Source: Siphonodentalium dalli
Taxonomy: Eukaryota > Mollusca > Scaphopoda > Gadilida > Siphonodentaliidae
DNA: 64,000 bases
Assembly (NCBI GenBank): GCA_032622095.1
Contig: CP136065.1
Coordinates: forward strand, 95,615,343-95,679,342
Reading direction: 5' to 3'
Positions within the stretch are counted from its first letter, which is position 1. Every line of letters starts with the position of its first letter. Below, piece after piece: positions 11,881 to 20,848 of the stretch. Made by a program: the position numbers and the translations under genes. The notes under the pieces are model-generated. The model made no database searches. It saw nothing but the letters and a program-made list of their open reading frames with translations, and was not told where the DNA came from.

Positions 11881-13333
11881 AGTTTAATTTCTAATTCTTT
11901 GTTTTTAATGTAGGGAAAGTTTTTTCAAGTATAAGCACATATTGTCAATGACAAAAGTGTTAGTTCTTTATGAAAAAGGGCCTACCTCCGTCAAAAATCA
12001 CCGGACCATGCCCAACTTCTAACTTATCTAATAACTTATGGGTGCAAATGATTTCTAGGGTTTAGGACTGTTTTAGTCTACAAGGTAGGGCGTGCAGTTA
12101 TAAACTCCATGAAACTCGAACCATGTAATTGGGACATGGAGTATGAGAGTACGGTATACGTATAGTACGTAATTATTATATTAGTTAAATTGAAAGGCAA
12201 ACATTCTCCTAAAAATCAACCTAATTTGAACGTGGCGACAAGGAGGGGGTTGATACCCCCAATTTTGTAACATTTTTCAACGGTTGCATGGAAATGTCAT
12301 GTCTAACTCAACATTAATTGCAAAATTTACACCACCTATTGGTTGAAATTGTTCTCATTGTTTGATTTTCCAACCAGTGGGGTATTTGTTCTTTTTAGAC
12401 CAACAGTAGCATACATTTCTTACTGTTGGTTGGTTGGTCTGAAATGGCCGTCAGTTGGAAATTTTCTAATCTTATAGTAGGTGGATGTCAGGTTGGAAAT
12501 TTCTAAACAGTTGGAAAGCTTGAAGGGCTAATTGGAAAGTTCCATTCTAATCGGGAGGGGGGGGGGGTGCAAAATAATTATACAGACCTGGTTCAATGGG
12601 AGTTGCATTGGAAATTTGATGGTGGACACCAGTCCCCCTCTCCCCCAATCCTCGCGGACTCTATTGCCACGTCCATGCGCTATATATCATACTAAGATCG
12701 CGGGGATCTACATAGGTTGATACGTACATTTAATACTCTTATAAGGACTTCATATCCCTCAAAAATACTTATTCAAGTCATATAAATTTAGAAATATCTG
12801 GTCCCGACTTTTCTTCAGCCTGGATCAATAATGAGCGTTCGATATTTGCTATTATTTTTTCTGATATGGTACACATAAATAGCATTTGTCCGAATTATGT
12901 CGCACATTCGGGCGATAATTTTAAAACACATGGTAAATATTGCTATGACATTGTCAATGTTTGTCACAAGACACATACAGGGACATGGCGACAGGGTCTG
13001 TCTGGGGAGGGGGGGGGGGGGAGAGCTGGTTCGAGTGATCAATCTAAAACCCCAACTTTGGCCAAATCTTTCAATAGTTTGAAATTTCATGCCAAACACA
13101 ACATTAGTTGGAAATTTCACAGTAACTGTATATGTTGGAATTATTCTGTTGTTTTGATTTTTCGACCAGTATTTAATATGAAATTTGTTGTTTAAACATC
13201 AAAAATAAAAAAAAATCCTATTTGTGTCAAATGTTTGGTCTGAACTGGGCATCAGTCGGTAATTTCCCAACCTTAGAGGGGTGCAGAAAGAAAATGTCCA
13301 AGAGGTACCACGAGGTACCAACTTCAACCCGTA
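11881..13333. repeat. Poly-G-bearing dispersed repeat copies
   Basis: Two related copies lie at about 12230-12560 and 12960-13290. Each has a G-run (G9 near 12550, G12 near 13010). They share phrases such as CAACATTAGTTGGAAATTT and TTTTCGACCAGT/TTTTCCAACCAGT. Similar sequence occurs at about 40530-40680 and 56220-56340. Nothing coding is supported. Confidence 0.6.
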
Positions 13334-13343
13334 GGGTTGGAAC

Positions 13344-13468
13344 ACAGGGGCCTGTAACGCGCTCCGCTGTCCGCCCCCCCCCTTTTGCACTGCCCATATA
13401 CGCCGCTCTATATACGCGCCTTCTTCGCGTTAATGGAACATTATATAGACAAGGGTAACTGTAGAAAT
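13344..13468 (+). repeat. Left TIR, outer block
   Basis: About 125 bp that match 19093-19215 in reverse complement with few differences. The main one is the C-run near 13372-13381. It includes the CCATATACGCCGCTCTATA and CGCGCCTTCTTCGCGTTAAT segments. Confidence 0.95.
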
Positions 13469-13857
13469 TCAACGTTTCACCATCGCTCGGGAGTCGCACA
13501 AATTTAGCCCATTCACCCCAGTAATGATAACGATATATACACGGATGGATCGGCAAAGAATTCATCTTTCAATAAATACCACAAACTCCCATCAGAAACA
13601 TTCATACACGTTGCATTTGATAAAAGTTTAACCACCGAATATTGTCTCCGGAGAGCGTATTTTTTCGATTTGATCTGGCTCAGCTAGCAATGGCCGACAT
13701 GGGTCTCTAAATTCACCACCGCGCGGCTTACTATAATTAAAAATCGACCAAACGATCAACTAAACGTTTAGCGCTCAGGGATTTCTTGTCGGCTAATAAT
13801 TTATTTACTCATACAAATCAACAGATCGTCAGTAAACAATTTTTATAAAGGAGAAAT
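13469..13857. other. 389-bp insertion inside the left TIR
   Basis: The right TIR runs without a break from GTAGAAAT into ATGTCGATAATTCC. In the left TIR those two are separated by this segment. AGAAAT occurs just before it (13463-13468) and at its end (13852-13857), so it looks like a later insertion of about 383 bp with a 6-bp target duplication. It has no obvious terminal inverted repeats or ORF. Confidence 0.75.
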
Positions 13858-13930
13858 ATGTCGATAATTCCACCTTTTTTTTCATTTTTTTACAAGTCGC
13901 ACGGCCCCTCATTTAAATATTCATTGTGAC
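13858..13930 (+). repeat. Left TIR, inner block
   Basis: It matches 19020-19092 in reverse complement: ATGTCGATAATTCC, a T-rich run, ACAAGTCGCACGGCCCCTCA, then TTTAAATATTCATTGTGAC. Homology stops at GTGAC. Confidence 0.93.
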
Positions 13931-14502
13931 CTGACCTCGATTAGAATACTGGACGCTGATTGGCTGTTCTACTATTTTCATTTTAGTAACCGCGAAGTTT
14001 AAAATCGATGCAATATTGACATGTCGTACTCGTGGTCTGCATGATAAATTTGTACAAATAATGTCGTTCAAAGCTATTAACTGGTAATTTCGTAACCATT
14101 GCAACAAAAACTAAGTGCATAGGGTGAATTTTATGTTGTAAATCGAATATGTATGTTTTACAACTGAACTTAGAAGTTTGAAGAACATTCCAGTGAAAAT
14201 AATATAAGAAATAAATTGTCAAATATAAAGACATTTTTTTTATAGAAGTTTTAATAAACCATTCAATAGCCACAGTAGCTATCTGGCAATGTCAGGTTTA
14301 AACATTGAAACAAAAACGAAATATATATACAGTATAACAAGCATAATTGGAGGACTTTTTCACTGTATTACTTATCTGAGCTGAAAATTGATGAAATAAT
14401 TGAATCAATTTCAAGAGGTCATTTCAGTTACAAGTGCACAAATATAATTTTACTCTGAGGCCAAATTAAAAATTATTATGCCACGATTCCATACTCTGTT
14501 GT

Positions 14503-14520
14503 CCCCCCCCCCCCCCCCCC
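14503..14520. repeat. Poly-C run
   Basis: A run of C about 18 long, inside the ATPase element. Confidence 0.9.
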
Positions 14521-14696
14521 ACCCACTTTGCATGACCCATAACAGAAGATAGTGCGTCTCCTTGGGTACAATCGTAAAATTGGGCATATGGGACTCGTTA
14601 GGTCCAATCGTAAAATTGGGCATAAGTGAGAATCGTTTTGAGAATCGTTGATAAAAATGGGCGTAAGTATATTTTCGATATGGTCGTGTCCAAAAA

Positions 14697-14795
14697 ATTT
14701 CAAAAACTTCAAAAATTTCAAAAACTTCAAAAACTTCAAAAATTTCAAAAATTTCAAAAATTTCAAAAACTTTTAAAAATTTCAAAAATTTCAAT
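14697..14795. repeat. 9-bp tandem repeat TTCAAAAAY
   Basis: About ten near-perfect copies of TTCAAAAAC or TTCAAAAAT. On the minus strand they read as FLKFLK-type open frame, which is low-complexity and not a gene. The repeat lies immediately upstream of the acidic pseudo-ORF. Confidence 0.9.
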
Positions 14796-14800
14796 ATAAT

Positions 14801-15124
14801 GAAGATGACGAGCAACCAATTTTCGACTGGCCTGAGGCATTACGTTATGGAATGAATAACGACAGCGGATCAGAGAGCAGATCAGAGAGCGGATCAGAGA
14901 GCGGATAAGACAATTGGTCTTCTGAAAGTTCATATCGGGACATAGAAGCCGATTTTTGAAGTACTAGCTCACAATCATCTTTTACCTGTTCAGAATGTCA
15001 CAGTTACCAACACCAGCTCGAGGATTGGGACCTGGAAATTGAACTTATGGAGGAGTACACATATATGTTGGACAGTGCCTATTGATCCGAAGAAATGTCT
15101 GACGATTCTGTCAACTGGGATTAA
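14801..15124 (+). pseudogene. Decayed acidic ORF with CxxC, inside the ATPase element
   Basis: Read in one frame from 14801, this gives about 107 codons interrupted by three stops: codon 36 TAA at 14906, codon 53 TGA at 14957 and codon 95 TGA at 15083. A final TAA lies at 15122. Composition stays protein-like across the stops: very rich in D, E and S, with EDDEQPIFDWPEALRYGMNN, then SGSESRSESGSESG, a CSEC pair, and a DWDLEIELMEEYTYMLDSAY segment. An AATAAA at 15179-15184 follows. I infer a second, now inactive gene of the element, transcribed toward the ATPase gene. The family is not recognised. The 5' limit is unclear because a 9-bp repeat precedes it. Confidence 0.5.
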
Positions 15125-15178
15125 AAATGAACACTTTAAATATTGTATATCCTACCATATGTGAATTATGTCATCACC

Positions 15179-15184
15179 AATAAA
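15179..15184 (+). terminator. Polyadenylation signal AATAAA
   Basis: AATAAA lies 55 nt after the last in-frame stop of the acidic pseudo-ORF and fits its 3' end. Confidence 0.45.
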
Positions 15185-16815
15185 TACATGTATAATCGAT
15201 TATCTTTTCAATAATAATATCTCGCTGGGTTCTATCGTGGTAAAAATCTTTTGTTTGACAAGAGATTTTCCACTCAATGTTTGTCACAGACCTACGTCAT
15301 AATACTCCCCATCATCTCCACCCCTACCCCAACCACCTTCACATCACTTACCCGCACCTATTCATGCGCGTACACAATGTGTACGTGTCGGAGCACAAGA
15401 CACCCTTAGTATTAGCTCGTAGTAAAGCAACGCTCTTTATGCATCTTTCAGCATAAATGGCATCCGTGTATTATCGCGAATTATTGGAAGAGCGTACGTT
15501 TATAGAGTTATTGTTCTTGGAATGAGAATCGTCAGTCGGTTATTTTAAAAAGCGTTGCTAAAAAGGGGGCGAGTACCCCGCCTCCACCCCTGTTTTAGGG
15601 AAGTTACTCGGATGATGTGTCAGCGAGCCATTTTTCATAATACCAACCTCGGGACGTCGTAGAGGGAATAATCAACGAATTTCACAGCGAAAATTACTAA
15701 GCCTATTATCCCTGTAGTTTCCCTTGTGTTCATAACCCAAACATCAAGGGTTGCGTGTGTGATCACCTGTACATATTATCAGTTTATCGAGCTATTCATA
15801 CTTACGCCAAAGTAAGTAATCTGTACAAATTAGGCTTATTAGCAGCTTATCACGTGATCAGTAAGTGTGCCAATCGGGTGTCCACATATGTCCACAATGT
15901 TTTATTTGCAATAATTGGACATTATACTCTCACGTAAATAACAAGGAGCCTTTATTCATTACCTCTCTATTACGATGAAGTTATTAAGCATCGTGTAGCA
16001 CTATTTCACCAAAGGTCACATGTTAGACGTGCACACGTATACATACGTAATATCAGACTAAACAAAGCTGTTGATATGTTTCTTTCATCTTTTATATGAT
16101 GGCGCTATATGTTATATACTCGATAGACCTAGTTACCGCCTGTGCTCAATCGCACATAAGCGAAATAAACGCTCTTTATTTAAATAACAGGGAGGCTACT
16201 CTAACACTCTTAGTTTTTCCAACAAAATAGTTATCAAATTCGATCACCAATAGAACTGTCTGTGAAACAACGATGACTTATAACAATCTTTAACTTATTT
16301 ATCGATCTATGCTAGAACATGGCCGCAACAAAATCATGACCATAACAAAAAACATTACCTTAGCCTTACCATTACGCATGAATATAAATTTACCATGAGT
16401 AAATATTGTCAGATTATCGTCTGATGAGCAAATCCTATGTTTACATTATACTTAATCTCAGGTATGACTAGAATTGTATCATGTGTGCACATGACATCAT
16501 TAGAAGGGGCAATACACTCAAGGAGTTAAAGTGACACGAAACAAGGGACGTGATGCAATATTGGTGTTTGAATATTAAAGGAACACAATGCACTCTAAAG
16601 GGACACAAGACACTCATTATGAATGAATGTTAACAATACAAGCGCAGTGGTTGAAAGTTAAAATGACACAGAACAATATTTAAAGTTCAAATTTTCGGGC
16701 ACTTAATGCGCCTTTTATCATTACGTATCGTTTCTCACTCTACAATTCACAATAATCCACTCACTCTCTCCCCGCTTATAGATATATAACGAAAACGAGA
16801 ATATCATGTTGATGA
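15185..16815. other. Non-coding centre of the ATPase element
   Basis: There is no ORF of note on either strand and no repeats recognised. It lies between the 3' ends of the two convergent genes of the element. Confidence 0.45.
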
Positions 16816-16817
16816 AG

Positions 16818-16823
16818 TTTATT
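16818..16823 (-). terminator. Polyadenylation signal of the ATPase gene
   Basis: AATAAA on the minus strand, 5 nt beyond the stop of the ATPase ORF. Confidence 0.6.
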
Positions 16824-16828
16824 GAAAT

Positions 16829-18274
16829 TTAATCGTCCGAATTGTCATCACTTTCGTCAGAAGTGTCATTTGTTTCGTCCATGAATTTTTCTAGCATCGG
16901 TTTGTACTTTAATATTGACATTTTCACTGCATCACATTCTCCATAACCATTATTCAAATATTTGTCGACTTTATCCATGACTCTGTTGTGCAGAGTCCCA
17001 TTGCGCAGCTGCAGATACGCTACTATTGTCCAAGCATAACCATTCATAAATTGCTTCATATCTTTACTTTTAAGGTCCTTGTCAGCTTGTTCTTTTGCTT
17101 CTGTTTCTTTCGAACCATTTTCCTTATACGTGTCCACTTTATCACTCCATTCCTCATGTGTTTTATCTCTACTCTCATCACACAAACTTTTGAAGTATTC
17201 ATCTTCATTCAATTTAATTTTCTTATTCTGACTATCATCCGTGTCCTCAGTTAATTTTCGTTTTAACTTATTTTCTTGACACCAGTATTTTACGTGTCTC
17301 TGAACTTCATAATGATCTTCGAACAAAAGCCCGCAGTCATTACAAGGGTACGACATGTCTTCTCGAATGTCTATGTTTTGACGGTTCTTCTTATTAATTT
17401 CATCGAGCTCACCAGGTGGCCTTATGTCGTTAGTATAGTCATTATGTTGACCCTGGGGCACAATATAATTATATGCTATGCCCTTCTGTTGACCAGGGAG
17501 TTCTCTGTCATCGTATTTCATCGCATTCTGTTGACCCTGGGTCTCAGTGTCTTTTGTATGTTTTTTCATCCCATTCTGTTCATCTGGGTGTTCTCTGTCT
17601 TTTTGGAGATTATATTTCATGCCATTCCATTCACCCATATGTTGGTTCGTGTCCTCTTTTAATACATTCTGTCGCAGATGTAATGTGTCCGGTGTTGCGG
17701 CTTTTAAATCCACCAGTAAGTAACCGTACGGTTCACTCGTCGCTTCCGAAAACTCTCGAACCATACGCTGAGGACATTCAGGATACATCTGTCTTGATAA
17801 TGTTGAAATTAATCCCTTGTCGATTGGGTTATTGAACAATACCAAATATTGACAATTTCGTCGTTGCGTTGGATCTTTGTTGTAGTAGAAATTCTGGTTC
17901 AAACTTATCAAAGATAAGTTCAAATGGTGACTTCCTTCGGAATGCAAATCATTAACTCTCTGGTCTTTTGATGAAGTTTGAATCAAGTTATCGAGTATAA
18001 CTAGATTTTTATACCGGGGGTTGATAAGAGAATCCAAGTTTGCTGGTATTCCTCGTATAAAGTTGACCTGAGGGGTGACGGTATACTTTATTTCGTCATA
18101 TAGGGGCTGCCAATATTTATAAAACCATATTATTCTGTCAGGTGCGGGTGATATTTTTGAGGCAGACTTTTGTAGCAAGGTTTTCACGAAGTATGTCTTC
18201 CCACTAGATGTCGGTCCACTTACACATGCCACGAATGGATGCTTGAAAATAAAATCTTCTTGGACATTGACCAT
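16829..18274 (-). CDS. P-loop ATPase, viral packaging (A32/FtsK-HerA)-like, with C2HC finger
   Basis: A 481-codon uninterrupted ORF. Residues 8-34 hold FKHPFVACVSGPTSSGKT, with the Walker A motif at 20-27. Residues 90-96 (NLVILDN) are the Walker B strand, with N96 where an acidic residue would be usual. GSHHLNLSLISLNQN (114-128) and YLVLFNNP with RQMYP (143-165) match a conserved core that I recall from virus-like genes in invertebrate genomes. Its likely role is ATP-driven DNA translocation or packaging for the element; this is inference. Residues 214-294 are six imperfect 13-17-residue repeats (GQQNGMKY-like). Residues 311-332 form a zinc-finger-like C-x2-C-x12-H-x4-C. The C-terminus is acidic. 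The frame stays open upstream through a Q-rich stretch to an in-frame TAG, so this Met may be internal. It is the only intact ORF in the 5.87-kb TIR element. Confidence 0.75.
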   Translation of the reverse strand: MVNVQEDFIFKHPFVACVSGPTSSGKTYFVKTLLQKSASKISPAPDRIIWFYKYWQPLYDEIKYTVTPQVNFIRGIPANLDSLINPRYKNLVILDNLIQTSSKDQRVNDLHSEGSHHLNLSLISLNQNFYYNKDPTQRRNCQYLVLFNNPIDKGLISTLSRQMYPECPQRMVREFSEATSEPYGYLLVDLKAATPDTLHLRQNVLKEDTNQHMGEWNGMKYNLQKDREHPDEQNGMKKHTKDTETQGQQNAMKYDDRELPGQQKGIAYNYIVPQGQHNDYTNDIRPPGELDEINKKNRQNIDIREDMSYPCNDCGLLFEDHYEVQRHVKYWCQENKLKRKLTEDTDDSQNKKIKLNEDEYFKSLCDESRDKTHEEWSDKVDTYKENGSKETEAKEQADKDLKSKDMKQFMNGYAWTIVAYLQLRNGTLHNRVMDKVDKYLNNGYGECDAVKMSILKYKPMLEKFMDETNDTSDESDDNSDD

Positions 18275-18445
18275 TGGATCATCAAAGCAGGATGTTATGT
18301 CGCTTTGTTGCTGTTTCCCCTGCTGGTGTTGTAGTATCTGGTGTTGCTGTAATGGCTGTTGTTGTGGCTGATGATGCTGCTGCCTGTTGCTGCTACTGTT
18401 TGTTGCTGATGTTTGGTGCTGCTGCTGTGGGTGTCGGTTAACAAA
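18275..18445 (-). pseudogene. Q-rich in-frame upstream extension of the ATPase ORF
   Basis: This stretch of 57 codons continues the ATPase frame upstream of its first Met, without stops, back to TAG at 18448-18446. It is rich in Q, H and S (PQQQPLQQHQILQHQQ and similar), a typical low-complexity linker. It contains no ATG. It would be translated only with readthrough of the TAG, splicing around it (CTTAG at the stop is a possible acceptor), or in copies lacking the stop. Confidence 0.65.
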
Positions 18446-18529
18446 CTAAGTGTGCTTAGATTGTACATGTCTTATCAAATCATGGTTCCGCACATACTCA
18501 CTAGAGCAAATTGAACACTGGTGCTTCAT
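18446..18529 (-). pseudogene. N-terminal C2H2 zinc finger of the ATPase gene, cut off by TAG
   Basis: From ATG at 18529 the minus strand encodes 27 residues forming one C2H2 finger (C5, C8, H21, H26; spacing C-x2-C-x12-H-x4-H). It then meets TAG in the same frame as the Q-rich linker and the ATPase. The three parts therefore look like one ancestral ORF of about 566 codons interrupted by a single nonsense codon. Confidence 0.7.
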
Positions 18530-18872
18530 TTATACTTGACTAAAATGTCTCGGTATATGGATTTCCTTTATACAAATGTTCCTTATAACCTAAAATATGT
18601 CCTGTCCGTATGTTTGATAACTTTATGTAGATGAAATAGTCTGCCGGAGAAGCACTGTGTAGACGGGGAATCAACAGGTCTTGTCGGTAAGAGAGTCAGA
18701 CGAGAAGTGAAGTCTCGGCTATTAAAACATAGTAATGCGATAGCGAACATCAAACGAGTCTGGGCACGCATATCTGTCAAAAGATACAATAGCCGTCATT
18801 GGTCAATCTATCCTCGGTATCACTTTTCGATTTACAAAATCAATTTCACCGAGAGGTTCCCTCGTCATTGGT

Positions 18873-19024
18873 AGTGACGTAATTGCGGCGTTTTGCGGTA
18901 TTTTACTGCGGCGGCGGCGGCTGCGACGGCAACAACGGCGGCAACGGAGGGCAACGGAGGCCGCCGCCGTTGCCGCCGTTGACGCCGCCGGCGCCGCCGC
19001 AGTAAAATACCGCAATTACGTCAC
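18873..19024. repeat. GC-rich 150-bp palindrome
   Basis: AGTGACGTAATTGCGG on the left pairs with CCGCAATTACGTCAC on the right, and TATTTTACTGCGGCGGCG pairs with CGCCGCCGCAGTAAAATA. The centre is built of GGC/GCC and AAC/GTT triplets. It sits exactly where homology between the two TIRs ends, and has no counterpart at the left end. Confidence 0.88.
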
Positions 19025-19215
19025 AATGAATATTTAAATGAGGGGCCGTGCGACTTGTAAAAAAAATGAAAAAAAGTTGGAATTATCGACATATTTCTAC
19101 AGTTACCCTTGTCTATATAATGTTACATTAACGCGAAGAAGGCGCGTATATAGAGCGGCGTATATGGGCAGTGCAAAATGGGGGGCGGACAGCGGAGCGC
19201 GTTACAGGCCCCTGT
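19020..19215 (-). repeat. Right TIR of the ATPase element
   Basis: A continuous block of about 196 bp matching 13344-13468 plus 13858-13930 in reverse complement. It gives the uninterrupted form of the repeat. Confidence 0.95.
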
Positions 19216-19225
19216 GGGTTGGAAC

Positions 19226-20778
19226 TGGAATTTTAATGTCTTCGGAAAAATCTGTCTGTAAAATGTTCTGGAACAATATTTAAAATAAACATAGCAAGGG
19301 AGTGGTTGGTACATGGGAGGCGGGTGGACGTGTCTTTGAGAAACTTCGCATTTATGAAGAATATGCCAATCATCTGCCTTTGCCGAGAATTCCAACCACG
19401 TCGATGGTGCCATTCCAAAAAAAAAGAAAAGAAAAAAGAAGATTAAGTTGAAGTAATTCATGCATAAGTATGACGTTCTGATATGGTATACCAGTAATGA
19501 GAATGACCACTTTGTACAAGAGCATTCACATCAAATTTACACAGCGATCAGGGGGGGGGGGGTAGTAAAACATTTGCAGGAAGGTATGCCGATTTTGTTT
19601 GCATGTGGCATTTTCGGGACCCATCACCCCCAAAACCTGCAAAATGTTTTTTTACTAAAATTTGTCTAAAATCGCATAAAACTCTACTGATATCACTCAT
19701 ATGACTGGGAATGGTCTCAATTAGTTCAAATAACAGTTTACCCTTTTTCAGAAGCTGTTTTAATTTAAAAAAAGGTTTTATAAATTGCTGATCATCTGTA
19801 AACCTATGTCATTGTGTAGAATACACACAATTTCATAATATCTAACTATTTCCTGATTAGTCTAATATAATCTAATCTAATATAATACAGTTCCGGCATT
19901 GACATCGAAATCGTTTCGCTAAGTTTTTACGTCATCGCGCGTGCCGATAATACACGTGTGTCTTACTGAAATATGAGCCCGGATTTAGGGGCTAATTATG
20001 CGACAAAGACTAATCGAACCCATGTCAATCGTCAAAACTAAATATCGCATCACACGACTGCACTGAGAATAAAATCAGATCAATATGAATAACTTAGGGT
20101 TAGTCACAACCATTTGGAGTCATTTCGGCTAACACACGCCTTTCAGATAGTCACTATGACTAATTCTGGTCATAGTTCTTAGTCATAGTAAGTATAAGTT
20201 ACACGAAGAATAATTATAATTGGCATACTGTTAAATTTCCATTGCATCGCAATCTATTAGATATATAACTGACACAACAGACATCTCGGAAAACCGAACC
20301 AGTTAAACAGACCTATACCACAAATTACATGTATTGTTATACCTATCAATAGATCAATATTGGAATTTGTGTCTTAAAGAATTGATTGAAAGATTGTCCT
20401 GCTTTCAACTCGGTCTCCGATTCTGGATAATATGTCATTTGGATATTACAATTTCACCTTCCCAGCGAATAAGAAAAGATAGTCATAGTGAGTCAATCAA
20501 GTTTATCTTCTATAACAACTCTGAGATGAAAGATAATGATGCGATGGTATTGGTACATGTAGATATACATGTAAACCAGTAGTACATGTATTTGTATTTC
20601 CAGATCTAAATAGTGTTTGCCGCCTGTAAATTTGATGTATAGTGGATACAACAAGTCTATACAGGTGTCACAATCTTATTTATATTATAAATTCTGGAGA
20701 CGTGTACGGCACATTAAATACTTTACTTTTTAGAAGCTTCCGGCGATATATGATGTGATCTTATTCTGATTATTTCAG
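19226..20778. other. Non-coding stretch with dispersed repeats
   Basis: It contains a G12 run at about 19551-19562, the inverted partners of 2760-2945 (19680-19868) and of 8395-8520 (19885-20010), and otherwise unique AT-rich DNA. No exon is supported before the acceptor at 20778. Confidence 0.5.
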
Positions 20779-20848
20779 TATCAAACAAGAAACATGATGT
20801 TCATCATCGGTGCTGTCCTGCTCTCTTTTGTTGGGAAAGGCTTGGCTC
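20779..20848 (+). CDS. CAP gene coding exon 1 (signal peptide)
   Basis: The acceptor GATTATTTCAG ends at 20778, followed by 15 nt of 5' UTR and ATG at 20794. The exon encodes the hydrophobic signal peptide and ends after the first base of codon 19. The donor is GTGAGT at 20849. Confidence 0.88.

Larger units (their letters stand above)
13344..19215. mobile_element. 5.87-kb TIR element with packaging-ATPase-like gene
   Basis: The left end begins ACAGGGGCCTGTAACGCGC and the right end finishes GCGTTACAGGCCCCTGT, its exact reverse complement. The inverted homology continues inward for about 195 bp at each end, in two blocks. The element is flanked by a perfect 10-bp direct repeat, GGGTTGGAAC, at 13334-13343 and 19216-19225. 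If one extra base at each end is counted as element, the duplication is 8 bp. It holds a minus-strand ATPase gene with zinc fingers, a decayed acidic + strand ORF, and a GC-rich palindrome near the right end. No transposase or integrase was recognised. A duplication of 8-10 bp fits hAT- or Mutator-like transposition and is longer than the 5-6 bp of Polintons/Mavericks, although the ATPase is of viral type. The class therefore remains open. Confidence 0.8.

Noticed and set aside
14450-14815. 121-codon minus-strand frame with FLKFLKFLK-like repeats
   Set aside because: It comes from the 9-bp TTCAAAAAY repeat and a poly-C run; low-complexity.
16988-17835. Three + strand frames of 88-128 codons
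   Set aside because: They are antisense to the intact ATPase ORF and have no recognisable domain.
13344-19215. Classification as a Polinton/Maverick
   Set aside because: The ATPase type would fit, but there is no integrase, protein-primed polymerase, protease or capsid, and the flanking duplication is 8-10 bp, not 5-6 bp.
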